Of a DNA stretch of 64,000 nt, positions 33,786 to 46,556 are shown in pieces (within the stretch, counting starts at the first letter, position 1; the number at the start of each line of letters is the position of its first letter). A model generated the notes under the pieces. That model was not told where the DNA came from, made no database searches, and saw only the letters and a list, made by a program, of their open reading frames with translations. Source of the DNA: Todiramphus chloris collaris (Eukaryota; Chordata; Aves; Coraciiformes; Alcedinidae). Both the position numbers and the translations under genes were made by a program. The DNA is taken from NCBI GenBank assembly GCA_025345505.1, contig JANVCC010000146.1:3768345-3832344 (forward strand), in the 5' to 3' direction.

Positions 33786-35808
33786 CATTATAAGAGGACA
33801 GGTGCACACATATTTAGCTCTATCTCTAGTTCAGGTCAAAGCTTAATGGTGTTAACTGGAGAGGAATGCAGGCTATGTGAACAGTGTGTATGTGTGAGGA
33901 AGAGGCAAAAGGGCAGCACTGTGTCAGGACAGCAGTCTCTTCCAGAGCTCTGTGCTTAACCCTTTACTCTGCCAGGACATGAGCTGTTGAGTAACACTGA
34001 GCTTGTGGTAGAGGAAGAAAAGGACCAAAGTGGAGATCTCCACCTCTCATCCTGCAACATTTTGTACCATTCAAATCACACAAAGAAGCAGGGCTGGTTT
34101 AGAGCAGTGCAAAATGAAACTGCACAGTGCCAGGGTTCAGATTGCAACATCTATAGTGCTAGCTATCAAGGGCATGGGCTTTGTCTAGCAGGAGGAAATG
34201 CTCTTCGTTGAAAGGGAGAAAGGAACTCCATGTTCAGCAAAGGACACTGTCTAACACAGAGATGAACAAAGATCTTCACAAGGGCCAGGACTGAGATAAC
34301 TGAAAAAAACAAAGGCAGGGCCACATCTCATCTACTAAAACAAGTCCTCTGAATAAAGTAGTGAGACGTGTATTTAAAGTGAATAGATGCTGCCTAGGCT
34401 GGTAATGTAGGACTGCATCCTTGATTTATTTCTCTGAAAGGAAGGTACCATGTGAATGTGGCTGCTGATCAGCCACTTGTGAGCCATCCCTACCTGCCAG
34501 TCTGTCCTTCAGCTTGATGAGTGGGACAGATGCTGGCAGTGAGACTGCTGCAGTCACACTTAGGGGTTCCATGCAGCTGGAAAGAAAGACACTCCTGGTG
34601 TTAAAGCACCAAGATGAAATTACTTTGGTTTGATTTGTGGCCGTGGCATGAAATGACATCCAGGTATGCAAATAATTTCTCTTTGTTTCAAGTTTGATAT
34701 TAAACCACAGAGCTGAAGGAAAATACCAGCAATTATCACATTGCTTTAGATGACAGCATCAGGTTTTGCAAGGTCTTATGTATGAATACTAAATCACTGC
34801 ATCACTTCTAGAGTGATGTGGCTCAGTGCCACATGCCCTTGCTTTTGAGAGAAGTATGTTTTCAGGTGCTGCATTCTGTAGTGTTCATCAGGCAATGACC
34901 CAGATCCTTCCCCAAGCCAACAGGTACACACTCTGGTGTGTATTGTTTTTCTGAGGCTCACAGTAAAGTACTATCAATATACTGAGAAATGATACATTGG
35001 GAACTGGAATAATTAAGCAAGAAAATACCCTTTGGCCCAAGAGGTTAAATGCCCAAGGACTGCTGTCATAGAAATCATGAACATAGAGTCTGTCAGCTGA
35101 AATTTTAAATGCTGTTAGTCCATGGCAATTTTCACAGGCTGGAACATCGTGAAGTGAAGAAAGGCAAAGCAAGAGTTCAGTCAACTGCCACTTAGCAAGG
35201 GTTCAGCAGAAGTTGTAAGAAACAAATTCGCTATGTAAGATATAAAATAAGGAGCCAATTTCAAGCTGTGTCTAAGGGCAGATTATTGGCTTGAGTACAT
35301 TTGTGGGGAAAAAAAAAAAATTAAAAAAACCCCCCCAAAACAACAAAAACCAAACCAAAACCATACCATGATTAATTTGAGGAGCAGGAGGACCTCTTCT
35401 GGGAAATGTTTGCTCTTGCTGGAACAACCTACACCAATGCAGAGGTGCCATTTCCCCAAAGTCTTGGTGAACTGTGTTGCCCCGTGGTTGGGCCTGAAAC
35501 TTGCTTTCGTATGTGATGGGCTTGTTTGTCTCACACTCCTCTCCCGTTCCCATTTTTTCCCTTCTTACTAGTAAATAGCAGAATGCAGTTGTCTTGAGAC
35601 AGTGGCTGGGGAAAGATATGGGTTTCATCCTGACCTGCTACAGAGCAACCTCAGCCAGGTTCTGCACTGAGTTTGACTCCAAGCAGATGCTCGAGCCACA
35701 TGTTCACGTGGCTGCCATGAGGGAGTGAGGGCCAGCGAAGGGAGAGGGAGGCGAGAGGAAAGAGCCTGATGGGGCTGGGCTACATCGTGTGCTCCAGAAC
35801 AATAGATG
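33786..35808. other. Non-coding DNA, nothing recognised
   Basis: Mixed DNA with a perfect octamer ATGCAAAT at 34666-34673 and a low-complexity A/C stretch at 35305-35365. ORFs are short and overlapping. Confidence 0.55.
35305..35365. repeat. A-rich/C-rich low complexity
   Basis: A12 (35309-35320), A7, C7 (35330-35336) and CAAAA/CCAAA-type repeats follow one another. Confidence 0.8.
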
Positions 35809-36125
35809 ATCACTCTTAATTATGGCAGCCTGAATGAGCATTACTCTGCCAGTCCCTTTCCTCACGGTATCTGATCAATACAGCCTTAATTGCTGAAGAA
35901 AGGGAGTATCGTACACAATCACAGCACAATGGTTTAATCACTCGGACGCTTAAAGTTAATTTCAGGCAGTTCATTTTTCACTGAGGCTCTCACTTCACTA
36001 GAGATGGCTTGTCTTCTTGCACACACAGGTGCACATGTACTCATAGCTAGAGGTGGATTATTAATAGCTTTTAGCAAGATTATTTGAGCTAAATGAAAAT
36101 GTGGGAAATGTTATCATGCATAAGC
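35809..36125. other. AT-rich block, possible conserved non-coding element
   Basis: Contains CTTAATTATGG, CTTAATTGC, GTTTAATCAC, AAGTTAATTTC and ATTATTAATAGC words within 250 bases, without an ORF. Regulatory function is inference. Confidence 0.3.
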
Positions 36126-39100
36126 TTAGGAGGGCTTTTTTGGGGGGGTGGGGTGGTTATGCTGAAAGCCTTTGTTGAGTCACTTCTTGAGGGAAGAAAT
36201 AGAAAGGTCTTCTCTTCAGGGCTATCTTCTCTACTGCTTTTGTGCTGACCTCTCCAGACACTCTGGAGATCTTTAGGGTTAGTGAGCAGGTGGTGCAGCA
36301 GGACTGGAAACCTCGTGAACAGCTGGATTGCAAAATCACCTGTCCTTTCAGTAGCACCAAACCCTGTCCAGCCTCTGGGGCTCTTCAGGCTGGGGGGCAG
36401 TGGCTCTGTAGGGCCCTATTTTGTGATTGGCAGAGAGCGTCCACTTGAGAAGGTGGTGTCAGGATCCAAAGCGATCCTCAGTTAAAAATAAGGGCACATC
36501 TGGCCCACCATCTGCAGTATTTCTGCCGTTTCAGATGTGTGGATTCGGCTTGGATCACATTTTATAGATGAGGGTTTGCTGCAGCACTTTAATCCGGTTT
36601 TGAATACTGTCCAATAGGTCCATCTGGAAAACTCAAGCCTGGGAACTGAGAAGTTCTGGCCATGGGAGGGGAAACTCAGGTGTGCCTTCCTCCTGCAGAA
36701 AGCTGAGCAAAAGTACAGGCTTCTCCAAAACCACTCATGGTGCTGATTGCAGTTTCCGAGCACTGCTGTGAGACCCCCAAATCAGTCCCTGTCCTTTTCT
36801 TCTCTTCTCTCCCCCTTGCCAGCCAGAAAACCAGGCACCAAAATTGTCTGCTGTTTTTGCAAAGCCTTTGAATTTTGTTGATTTGTAGCTGCCTGAGAAA
36901 ACCTAGATCAAGAAAAGTGTGGATAGAAATGAATCCTGAGATAGAGATGCCTGGGCTAGAGGAGATCTCAGCCATCACTTTGGTTCTTGAGTGAGCCCAG
37001 ACATCTTTTGTCTTGGTTTCTACTGAATCTGTCACGACGAGTTGTTGCCCGTTGCTCAGTGCCAGTACTGCATTAATGGCAATTCTGAGGTTCTCACCCC
37101 TACCTGGGTACTAAGCACTGGGAAGTCTGGTGTCAGAGGATCCAGGACACCAGGGAACATGTGAGCAAATGTGATTGCTTTGCTTGTAGGATATGGCAGC
37201 GTGGGAGCAAGTGCCATACAAATGGAAGGGCTGATGAAAGATGAACAAACCTTTTCAGAGCTGCAAGAAATCCATGAGGCAACAAAAATAGTCTATGAAA
37301 CATATCCCTGATAATGGGATGGGAAGTGAATTTATCTTACAGGCATTTTGGTCACCTCTAACTTTGTTCTATATTGGATAATTGCCTACTAGGACAAACC
37401 TTGGAGGCAGCGAGAAGTTTGTGCTGAATGTTAGATGGTCAGATAAGAATGAAGTTCACAGAGTAGAGTGACATTTCTTTTCTCACAGAAAAAAAAAAAA
37501 CAGGATAAAAATGGTATCCTGTGTTTTTAGTGTTATTTTCTAGCTACTGCATGTCTGAAATGCCATACTCAGTTGCAGCTCTCTCTGCAGCCTGGAGATC
37601 ATTTTCCGTGAAGAATAGCAGGCAATGTTGGAAATTTGATAAGAGTGCCTTTCTCCTTTGATAAGTTCCTGCCCAAAATCTGAGGCAGAAGATGAGGAAT
37701 TCAGCACGAAGGATACAGACCAAGAGAAAGGACCTGACAGAAGCACAGGCACTCCCTTTGTTGCAATGCTTTAGGCTAACCATTATTCACAGCCCTTTCC
37801 TCATATTGCATCTTTCATGATTTGCTTAAGCGATTTTAAATTGCTTTTGTGATTTCATTTGGCAGAGACCACAATAAAAGTGACCCTTGAGTCTATGAAA
37901 TGAAACAGCCGGCACAAAGGGATTGAAGGCCTCAGCAGTGTGTGCGGGGTGACGGGGTTCTGCGCGCTACGTGGTGTGCTTCCGTGGGACAAAGGAAGGA
38001 TAAAGGGCTCTCGATAAAATGGTGCAAGCCATGAACATTGCTACCACTGGCTGCTCAGAACAGCTAGTGTAAAATCCGTGTTAGTCAACTCTTTGCCTGA
38101 GCCAGTGAAGGGAAGAGCTTTGCCAGACAGCTCATAGCGTGCTCACCAACCAGAATAATTTTGTTAAAAATAAGGGTTTGGGGTTTTTTCAATGCTTTTC
38201 TCAGTGAGGGAGGCAGCAGGTAAATTGTACTGGAGCACCAAGTGTATTTACTGAAAGTTTGCTTTAAGCAAAGCTCTTAAATGGTAGGCTTATTCTAGCA
38301 AAATACTTAAGCTGGTGTCGTTATGATCAAGAGAAAAGCTGGATCTCCTTTTCCAGGTGCTGACTGAAGCAGAGTTCTTGCATTGCATCCCACTCCAAGA
38401 AAATTTAGAGTCAGAGTGCTGGGGGTCAGAGAGGCATTTGATGTGACATTTAAAGTCAGTAGAAATCTTTGGGATTGAAATGTGCAGAAAGAGTTTATGT
38501 TGCTGCAACAAAGCTTCCTCTTGGTCCCTGAAATAGCTTTGGAGATGTCCAGGCTATGTCTTATTTGTGTCTGGTGCCCAGATACTTAGGAAGAGGCTTA
38601 CAGCCCCCTTACCCTGATACCCTGCCCGTGTCTCCCCAAAGCAGATAGCTTGCTGCAACAACAACTCTTGATAACACCATGGGTTTTTTTAACTACCAGA
38701 AATACAGCAGAGCATTTCCAGAGCTGAGTAAGGCACAAATGAAACAAGCCTTCAGCAAAGCTGAAGCATCTTTTTAGGCAGCTGCTTTCAACTGTGCCAG
38801 AGAGCAAATCAGCTTTTGGTAACCCTGTAATGGAGGGATCCCAAGTCTGACCTCTGCTTTCTTCCCAGAGGCTCCAAACCAGCCCCCAGGAACTGGCTTT
38901 CACTATCTCTGGTAAAAAGTTAATCAGAACATAGAGAGGAAATGATAATAAAGTGACCTGTTTCTATGCTTTTTGGCCGCTCTTTACTATTGATGACTAC
39001 TGGTCTGGTGATGTTAGAGAGCTCCCATGGGGATGAAGGGCAGGATTTGAAGTGCTTTTTTTGGTGACACCTCATTTAAGGTATTAGTCCCTCTTCCCTC

Positions 39101-39998
39101 TGCTTTGCAGAGAAGCGGTGTCTGGAAAACCCTGGGGAAGAGGCTGCCTGCAGCCCTCCCTGCCTGGCCCCTGCAGAAAGCACTGTGCCTGGGGGTAGGC
39201 AGGGTGAATTTATTTCAGCTATGTAGCACCTTTTGCCTGTGTTTTAGCAGGAGGCAGTGGTTGTGCTGTCATGCTGCAGACTGGCTTCTTTCTGCTCTGA
39301 GTTCTCCAGGGGAGTCTGCATGTCTTTTAAAACGAAAATCCCCCTCTTTCTCTCCACTCCCTAACATAAAACAGTAAAAAAACCCAACCAAAAAGCAGCA
39401 ACCCCAGAATGAGCTTTTCTAGAGGAAAAAAAGGAGAAGGCAATGGGAAGCTGAGGCATTGGGAGAAATCTGATTTTGAGATTTTTGTCGCTGTGGTGGC
39501 ACAATTTCCGTCGATGCAGCTGTGTAATGAGTTCACATCTGTTAATGACACATGTTGCTCTGCCTTGCACAGATGCAAAGTCTCAATTTTTCTAATTAGC
39601 AACAACATGAAGTATGTCTTAATTTTCTGTCCCCCTTCCCTCTAATAAAAGTGATATTAACAAGGTTACATGCCTGCTTTCACAGGCTTTAATTGAATGA
39701 GAAGCGAGATTGGGTTAGATCACACCGTTCTTTTTAGGTGGGCTTTACTCAGATGCTGAGACATCGATTCATTACGATAAGCAGAAAGCACAGGGCAGGA
39801 GGTGGGGGCACGCTCCCCTTTTGCAGCAGCCGTAGCGATCGCAGCCACCGTTATCTGTGTATGTGGTTCCTCAAGCCTCTCTGGACCAGGCTGCATGTCT
39901 ATGTGTATCTTTATTTTTTCCAGTCTTACGTGTACGGGAGGCCTGTAACACTACTTCTGACTGCACACTCAGCTGCGTTTCTGCTCTGAGAGGAGGGA
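36126..39998. other. Non-coding DNA, nothing recognised
   Basis: About 3.9 kb of mixed sequence with an A12 tract at 37489-37500 and a slightly CpG-richer patch near 37915-37990. ORFs of up to 119 codons have no domain. No interspersed repeat was identified. Confidence 0.55.
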
Positions 39999-40128
39999 TT
40001 GAAAAACTGTAGATGTGGTGCTGAGGGACATGGCTTAGTGGAGACCTGGCAGTGCTGGGGTAATGGTTGGACTTGGTGATCTTAAAGGTCTCTTCCAACT
40101 AAAACTATTCTGCGAGTCTACGATTCTT
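39999..40128 (+). mobile_element. CR1 LINE 3' end fragment
   Basis: 'gatgtggtgctgagggacat', 'ggcttagtgg', 'ttggacttggtgatctt', 'aaaggtctcttccaact', then a terminal ATTCT/GATTCTT motif. This is the sense 3' end of the CR1 subfamily whose 3' part reads '...gggacatggtttagtgg...ggttggacttgatgatct'. It is truncated to about 130 bases. Confidence 0.88.
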
Positions 40129-40399
40129 CATGTCATGGGTCCTCAGTGGCATCCCTAGTTGAGACTGAGCAACCTTACCCACTGCTGGCTGTGAAGGACT
40201 GGGGCTGTTGGGGCTACTGAAGAGCCTGTGAGCAAGAGCTGGAGAGCATTTCCCTGGGGTCCCCACCATAATGATCAAAGGGGGCCAGCGACTAGTGCAG
40301 GCAGAGGGTGCCACAGGGCTCCCTGCCGCAGGATCCAGCCCTCCCCACCAGCCCGCATTCGTATTCCACCTGACTCTGCTGGGGGAAATCCATGGGGAC
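40129..40399. other. Non-coding DNA, nothing recognised
   Basis: GC-richer sequence with overlapping frames on both strands and no recognised feature. Confidence 0.55.
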
Positions 40400-40680
40400 C
40401 CCAACAGCAATTACTTGTGTGATTTAATTGGCATTATCATTTTACTGGCTTGACAGAGATAAATCGCCCTATTGGGTAAGGCTGCTAGTGTGACAGTAAA
40501 AGCAGAAAGAAAGACTTTCTCCTCCTCTCTGAAACAGGAGATGACTACCAGTGTATCTTAATAATTAGTGCTGTTATAATTAATCGGACTATTTGAGAGC
40601 CAATCTAACAAACAAATGGAGGACTTGATTGTTTGGTAATTGACAGTTTGTTTCTAATATGGTATCACTTGCTTCTGCTT
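40400..40680. other. AT-rich block, possible conserved non-coding element
   Basis: Contains GATTTAATTGGCATTATC, CTTAATAATTAGTGC, TATAATTAATCGG and GTAATTGACAG words: multiple homeodomain-type TAAT cores in under 300 bases. Regulatory function is inference. Confidence 0.3.
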
Positions 40681-41343
40681 GTGCAAAGAAAAAAATCTAA
40701 GTAAGACTGAGATTACTGAAGGGCTGAGCCTTGGCCACAGTGACTTGGACAAGTGACTGTGTGAGAGAGCAAGGGGGAAAGGAGCATTCTCAGATGCTGA
40801 ATGTCCCAGGGACCCATTTGTCTTGAACACACACACACAAACACACAGGCACAAGTTGTGGTTCCTTCTGTTTCCCTGCTTTTCAAACAGTTGCAGCCAG
40901 CTGTCACTGCCTGCGTGGGTAGTTTTACGGAAAAGCAGCTTTCAGACCTTGGCCTTTCCATATCATTTGCACCCTGGTTATATTTCTGGATCTGTTCTCT
41001 CAGTGGCTGTTCCTCTCCTCGTGTCTTTCTCCCCTTTCTGTCGTACTTCCCCCCTGCTCTGCAGTGCAGCCGTCGGGTGGTCTGAATCCAGCAGTCTCTT
41101 GCTTGTTGGTGCCTTGGATGGGAGCACAACGTGTGGCCACGGCAAAGGGTACACAGTTGTACTGGGCACCACAGCACTGGGATGATGCTGTCTGGATGCA
41201 GACTGGACTCTGGTCCCTACGTGCACAGGTGTAATATACCCACTCTGCCTCCGAAGAAAGCACAGCAAAAGCAACCAGAGTGTGGGCAAAATGTTGTTGG
41301 GTTAGGTTTTGGTGTTGTTGTGTTTTGTTTGTTTTTTAATTGA
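40681..41343. other. Non-coding DNA with CA repeat and G/T-rich end
   Basis: Contains an interrupted (AC)n at 40827-40847 and a GTTGTTGTG/GTTTTGTTTG stretch at about 41290-41338 leading into the CR1 fragment. ORFs in several frames are mutual shadows. Confidence 0.55.
40827..40847. repeat. (AC)n microsatellite
   Basis: About ten AC units with a single extra A interruption. Confidence 0.85.
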
Positions 41344-41575
41344 TCATAGAAGCACAGACTGGTTTGGGTTGGAAGGGCCCTTTAAAGCTCATCCGGTCCA
41401 ATGCCCTGCAGGGAGCAGGGCCATCTGCAGCTAGAGCAGGGTGCTCAGAGCCCCAGCCAACCTCCCCTGCGATGGTGCCAGGGATGGGGCAGCCACCACC
41501 TCTCTGGGCACCCTGGGCCAGGCTCTCACCACTCGAATTGTAAAACAATTCTTCCTTATCTAGTCTAATTTCCAT
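41344..41575 (-). mobile_element. CR1 LINE 3' end fragment
   Basis: Antisense CR1 blocks in order: 'catagaagcacagactgg', 'tttgggttggaagggccc', 'ctcatccggtccaatgccct', 'cagagccccagccaacctcc', 'ccagggatggggcagccacc', 'ctctgggcaccctgggccag', then 'aattcttccttatctagtct'. The element is on the minus strand and 5'-truncated at about 41575. Confidence 0.93.
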
Positions 41576-42079
41576 TATTTAAATGAAGGAAGCAAGACAG
41601 ATATTTTGCTGGTAAAATCTATGTATGATGCTATCAGGCTTTGAAAAACAGTTAAGAGTCTGCTCTTCTCCAGGAGATTCTCTCTTGCTGTCTGAATGAG
41701 AGCTTTTTGGTTTTATGTGAAAGAAAGAACCTCCAAGTTCTGAATGCCGTGCTGCTCCCATGGCACGTGCCTAACTCCCATGGGCTTCTGAACTCCTGTT
41801 GGTGCTGACCTGGAAGGGGCTTTGTGCTACATTAAAAACGTAGCAATAATCACGGCTGAGGTGACCCTGAAGGGACACCCAAACTGTCACAATTCTCTAG
41901 AATTGGCCCTGGCCATCGATGTGTGTGGCTGGATGTCTGTGTGGCCTGGGGAAAATCATTCTGGGGATGGCTTTTGCTCCTGACACAATTCCTCCCTGTC
42001 GCAGCAGAATTGTTGCTGTATCGGGAGCGGCTGTGAACAGTTCTGCCAAGTGGCAACACTTCTCCCCCCACCCAGTTTA
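41576..42079. other. Non-coding DNA, nothing recognised
   Basis: Mixed sequence without a recognised feature. Confidence 0.6.
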
Positions 42080-42260
42080 AATGAGATATGAATAATTGAT
42101 TTGCCTCCTGAATAATTAATTGGATATTCAATAATGAAAGTAATTGTTTGGCTCATTCCCCCATTGATAATCAAGCTAATCTCCTCCTTCAATATGTGGG
42201 CCATGCAGCTATGTAAAGCGGTGAGGCAGTTCACCGGCCGGTGATACCGCTAATGTGCTC
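42080..42260. promoter_or_regulatory. TAAT-rich block with a GC palindrome, possible enhancer
   Basis: Dense homeodomain-type cores (GAATAATTAATTGG, CAATAATG, GTAATTG, TTGATAATCAAGCTAATC) in about 100 bases are followed by the perfect 14-base palindrome TCACCGGCCGGTGA (42231-42244). Its ACCGG/CCGGT halves resemble Grainyhead/CP2-type sites. AATC/GATAATC words recall TALE or bicoid-type sites. Function is inferred from motif density only. Confidence 0.38.
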
Positions 42261-44756
42261 GCTGCGAGGTCACCTTCTCCAAACACCTCAGCAGCTCCCA
42301 GGGCTGCCCTCCGCTGGGTTACCTACTGCACAGCCAAGCTGTGTGCAGCGAGGGCTTGGAGTTGGTTTTTTTTTTCTTTCCTCCTCAGTCTGATCGCTGA
42401 ACATCTCCCACCAGGGAGGAGTCTTCTTTTACAGTTCAAACAAAAATCGTCAGATGCCACTCGCTCCAATTAAGGCTTGCAAGGGAGGTTTGTTCTTCTT
42501 CTAGTCAATAGTATGCAGATGAAAGCAAGCAAGCAGCTCTCTGAATTCACGGGGCTGCTCTCTTCTGGAGGCATTAGAGCTCAACTCCACAGAGAGGCTC
42601 CAGAGCCAGAGCTTTCCTTTGCTTCTAGCCCCTTAGAAATCAAAACGAAGCCTGAACACACTAATGCTGGGTTTGCAGCTCCTGCGTTGCCTTTGGATTT
42701 TTTGAGCTTCTAATGTTGCAAGTCTCTTGAAGCCTGGGAGACTGAGCTGACATCTTCATGGCACCAAGCTGACTGCTGTGAGCTACGTGGGCTTCGTCTG
42801 GAGAGGAGCTCAGTGTTGGCAGTGGGATTTGAGTGGAGGACACAGTCCCAGGTTATCCCAGAGGCACTTTTGGGGTGTCCATCTGAGGTCCCCCATGCAG
42901 TGTGGGTTCACCAGTATGGGAAGAGTTACAGTATCAGATCTGCTACATAGATCTGGGGTTGAACCACGATGTGACACTGCACAATCAAGTGATGTGAACA
43001 GAAATCCACATTGGTGGGGACTGAGACAGATGTTGGAGGTTTATAATGCTTGCACCTGTAGACTGTAACACCAGACAACCTTGCCTACATCCTGCATGTC
43101 CCACCAGGCCTGTGATTCCTCCCAGTTCCTGCTGGGTTTGGGCAAGGCTTAGGGTCCTGACAAATAATGCAAGCCGCAAAATGCAGAAGACATTTTCAGG
43201 TGATGCATGTCCAGGAACCAATAGATGCTGGGCTAATGGGTTATTCCTCTGCCCCTGTCACAGGACTTGCCTGTCAGAAAGGGCATCAGGAAGCTCTGCT
43301 GTGAGCTATGTGGGTTTCATCTTGAGCTTGTTTATAATGAAACTAAGAGCTGAGAGAAGCCTGTCCCCACCAAATTGTGTGTATAAAGAGTGGTTGCACT
43401 AATGATAGAGCTTATCAACATCACTGGGGGCAGATAAGCAGGAAAAACATCTTGAGATGTTTCCCATGTGCAGCTAGGTGAAGGCTGGGACAGTCCAGAG
43501 TGAGATGGAGAGGCAATTGTGCTGCTTCTGCTCCTGAGATACATGCTGAGTGACCAACCTCATACTTTCCTTGGGCCCTATGGACTAGTCCACACTCTGC
43601 AGAGACAGGGCTCTCAAATAAACTCAAACTCTGCCCTGCGTTTCTGCTGAATCTCCCTGTAGCTGCTCTGAATGTAAGATTCCTATGAGAGCATTTGAAA
43701 TAGCTTTACTGGGTTATTTTTAGGACATGGTTAGGAGCTTTCAAGCATCTTTGATCCTGTCCTGAGTCCATGCTCCAAAGGCAGAGTTCAACCGGGATGG
43801 GGACTCCCAGCAAGGGCTCTTTCATCCTGTAGCACAGGAGATACAATCTGTCGGACAAAACCACGCCTTCTGAGGTTGTGCTGAGCAAGGCAATTCCCAC
43901 AGTGTCTGCAGGAGACGAGATGAAGGAGATGAAGATGCAGTTTGGGAATATCAAAACAATGACCTCCAGCATTTTATGTTTTGCCACTAGCCTCGAATCT
44001 CTGAAGTGGCGAGGAGCCCTTGAGTCAGAAAACGCTACACGTGGCTGGTACATCCCGACACTTTGAGGGTTCACCCTTCAGGTCTCTTCTCCTGGCAGCA
44101 GCAGTGAGTGAAAACAGCCACTGGGAGATTGATGCACTGCTGTAAATGGGCATGTGGGAACCATTTAAACTGAGAAGCTAAAGCAGCAGAGTGTTCCCGA
44201 AGATGGATCTGTTTGAGATGACAGTGCAACCTGGGAAACCCTCCACTGCAAAAGCTACTTGTATTTGGGTGCTTTTCATTTTAAGCAGTTTAATTTCTTT
44301 ATGAGGGTTTTCATTTGAAAAAGTGACAGCACCAACAGGACTCTGAGATTCATCTTCAGCCAATTTACTCTGCAACAGATTTATCATTTCATCAGTAATT
44401 TAAGCAGAAACACTTGATCGCGCATTCATTTATATTGCTCAGAGCTGCTTGGTTGGGTGTTGCTTGTGGACAGCGTGAGGACAGATCACTGGGGAAGGGG
44501 CAATGCCAACAGTTTTCCAAAGAAACCTCTGCAAAGATGACTTTGTCCATGGAGAAGGGAAAATGACGGGAGCCCATCAGCTGGGTAAAGACAATAAAAC
44601 CCAACTTCATTTACTGCTTTTTCCTGTCACGGGCTAATTTGGTGTGAAGATGGCAGCATCACCCTTTGCTTCCCCCTCTTCTCCAGGCTATTAAGGGGCT
44701 TGTGACAGGTTCCCAAGATCAAAGCTTCCTCGGTGATTTAATTGATGTGCCTGAGA
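42261..44756. other. Non-coding DNA with one near-duplicated word
   Basis: About 2.5 kb of mixed sequence. A 26-base word at 42774-42799 recurs with three transitions at 43297-43322 (see findings). ORFs of up to 122 codons show no domain. Confidence 0.5.
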
Positions 44757-44791
44757 GGGGAGGGAGGCAGGGGCTCTGGGCAGGGAAGGGG
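44757..44791 (+). other. G-quadruplex motif with six G-runs
   Basis: G-runs of 3-4 occur at 44757-44760, 44762-44764, 44770-44773, 44778-44780, 44783-44785 and 44788-44791, separated by loops of 1-5 bases. This is the strongest G-quadruplex motif I see in the window. Confidence 0.6.
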
Positions 44792-44879
44792 AGCCCAGAG
44801 GGACACACAGCAGCCCGGCAGGAAGAAATACTGCAGAAAGCCACCCGTGATCCGCCGTTATTTATGCACACACATAAAC

Positions 44880-45305
44880 GGTTTCATGCATCCCACTGAA
44901 ATCTCTGTTATTTGTCAATGAGATCCCCCCTCCCGCTCTGCCTTAGCTAACATTTACAGTAAATCTGTTACACTGACCATTAAATCTGAAGCTGCCCTGA
45001 GCGATAGTTTCAATGGGTGTGTTGACAGCCCGAGTGTTAATAATGATGCAAACACTAACCTGTTTATTGATTTGCTTTTTGTACCCTTCATCCTAGCTCA
45101 CTCCTTCTCACTCTCGGAGGAGAAATCCTAGAATTAGTAATCAGGTGACAGCTCAGAGCCCCCGTCTGTTCCCAGCAGTGTCATCCAACCCAAACTCCCG
45201 GAGATAAATTACAGGTGCCGTATTCTGCCTCTGCCAGCCATTCAATATACTGTTACTCAATGCGAGATGTAGTATTTGTCACCGGTGCCAGCAGACAGGA
45301 GAGGG
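44880..45305. other. Possible conserved non-coding element
   Basis: AT-rich sequence with GTTAATAATGATGC, GTTTATTGATTTGC and AATTAGTAATCAGG words and the 8-base palindrome CACCGGTG near 45281. No open frame of 60 codons. Function is inference. Confidence 0.3.
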
Positions 45306-46526
45306 AAAAAGAAAAAAAAAAAAAGAAAGAAACATTAACACAGATGTGAAAAGCTTTTAACTTTGACAAGAGAAGCATAGGGAAGTTTTAAATGTAGCCC
45401 CTCTGCTGAAGGCCACTGCCTATCCATTACAGCGGCTTGTCAGGCGGCGGGTGGGGTGGAATGGAGCTGGAACTAGGATGCTTCGAAGAAACCAAATGTA
45501 ATCACGGCACTTCCTACTCCTCCTGCCAGGTGGATGCCTGCCTACAACAACACTTAGGAGCATGGAATCGGTGAAGGGCTTGTTGCGCTCCTGTGAACAA
45601 ATCAGTCCATTCATTAGCCCAAATTCCTTGAAGTTCAGATGGAAATGGTTGGGGGAGGGTAAGCAAACTGCAGTTTTGATTCACACCTTGGGGGGCTGGG
45701 AGCCAGTGGGGGACACAATGTGAGCAGGAACACAGCCCCGAGGGCTGGTCCTGCTTGTCCCCTGCAGAGAAGCAGCTCAACTGACTTAGGTGCTTCTAAA
45801 ATACTGAACCCATCTGAGCTAACTGGCAGTGCTCTCCAGATTGTGAGGTGTGATGAGAGATGCAAACGGCACCTGAACAGGGGTCAGGAGCTAACTTCTC
45901 CAGGGAATCATCCTACATCAAGTCAGGAGCTGCAGATACGTGTGACAGACTCCATGTGACATTTGGCACTATATACCACAGCTTTACTGGTGAGCTACAC
46001 AGGCTTGAAGAAGAAGTTGGAGTTAAATAAAAGCTAGGCTTCCTGTTCTCCATCTAGCAATGTCTTTTAACCTATAGTTTTTATGGTCAGGAGAGAAACC
46101 TGCCAGTAAATAAGCCGAATTTATAAACCCTGCAAGGGCTCTGATATAGTCCCCAGGAGCCGGGGCCCCGAAGGCTTTCAGTGGCATTTATAAGCTTCAC
46201 TCAGTTGTCAGACTCCTTAGTTCCTTTTATTTCTGCTAAGTTTATAAGCTCTGAAAAAGGAGTCTGCAGCGTTTATGAACTGCACAGCAAAGCTGAAGCA
46301 AAGCAGCTGATCCAAAAGAAACACAGTTCTACCTGCACCATTTAAATATGGTTCAAATCAAAGCCCACAGTCTGTTCGGTTTACCCTATCTTCTAATGTG
46401 CACACATCACCAAACAGATAGTCGTCTGTTATTTTAGAAAATAAAATCACACCCATGTTAAAAATCCTTGTAGATGCTTTAGTTCATTAGGAGGAAACTT
46501 AACTGAACATTCAACAAACCACTAAA

Positions 46527-46556
46527 AGTAGGAGATTGCCAAGTAGGAGTTTGCCA
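46527..46556. repeat. Two tandem copies of a 15-bp unit
   Basis: AGTAGGAGATTGCCA (46527-46541) is followed by AGTAGGAGTTTGCCA (46542-46556), with one mismatch. Confidence 0.9.
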
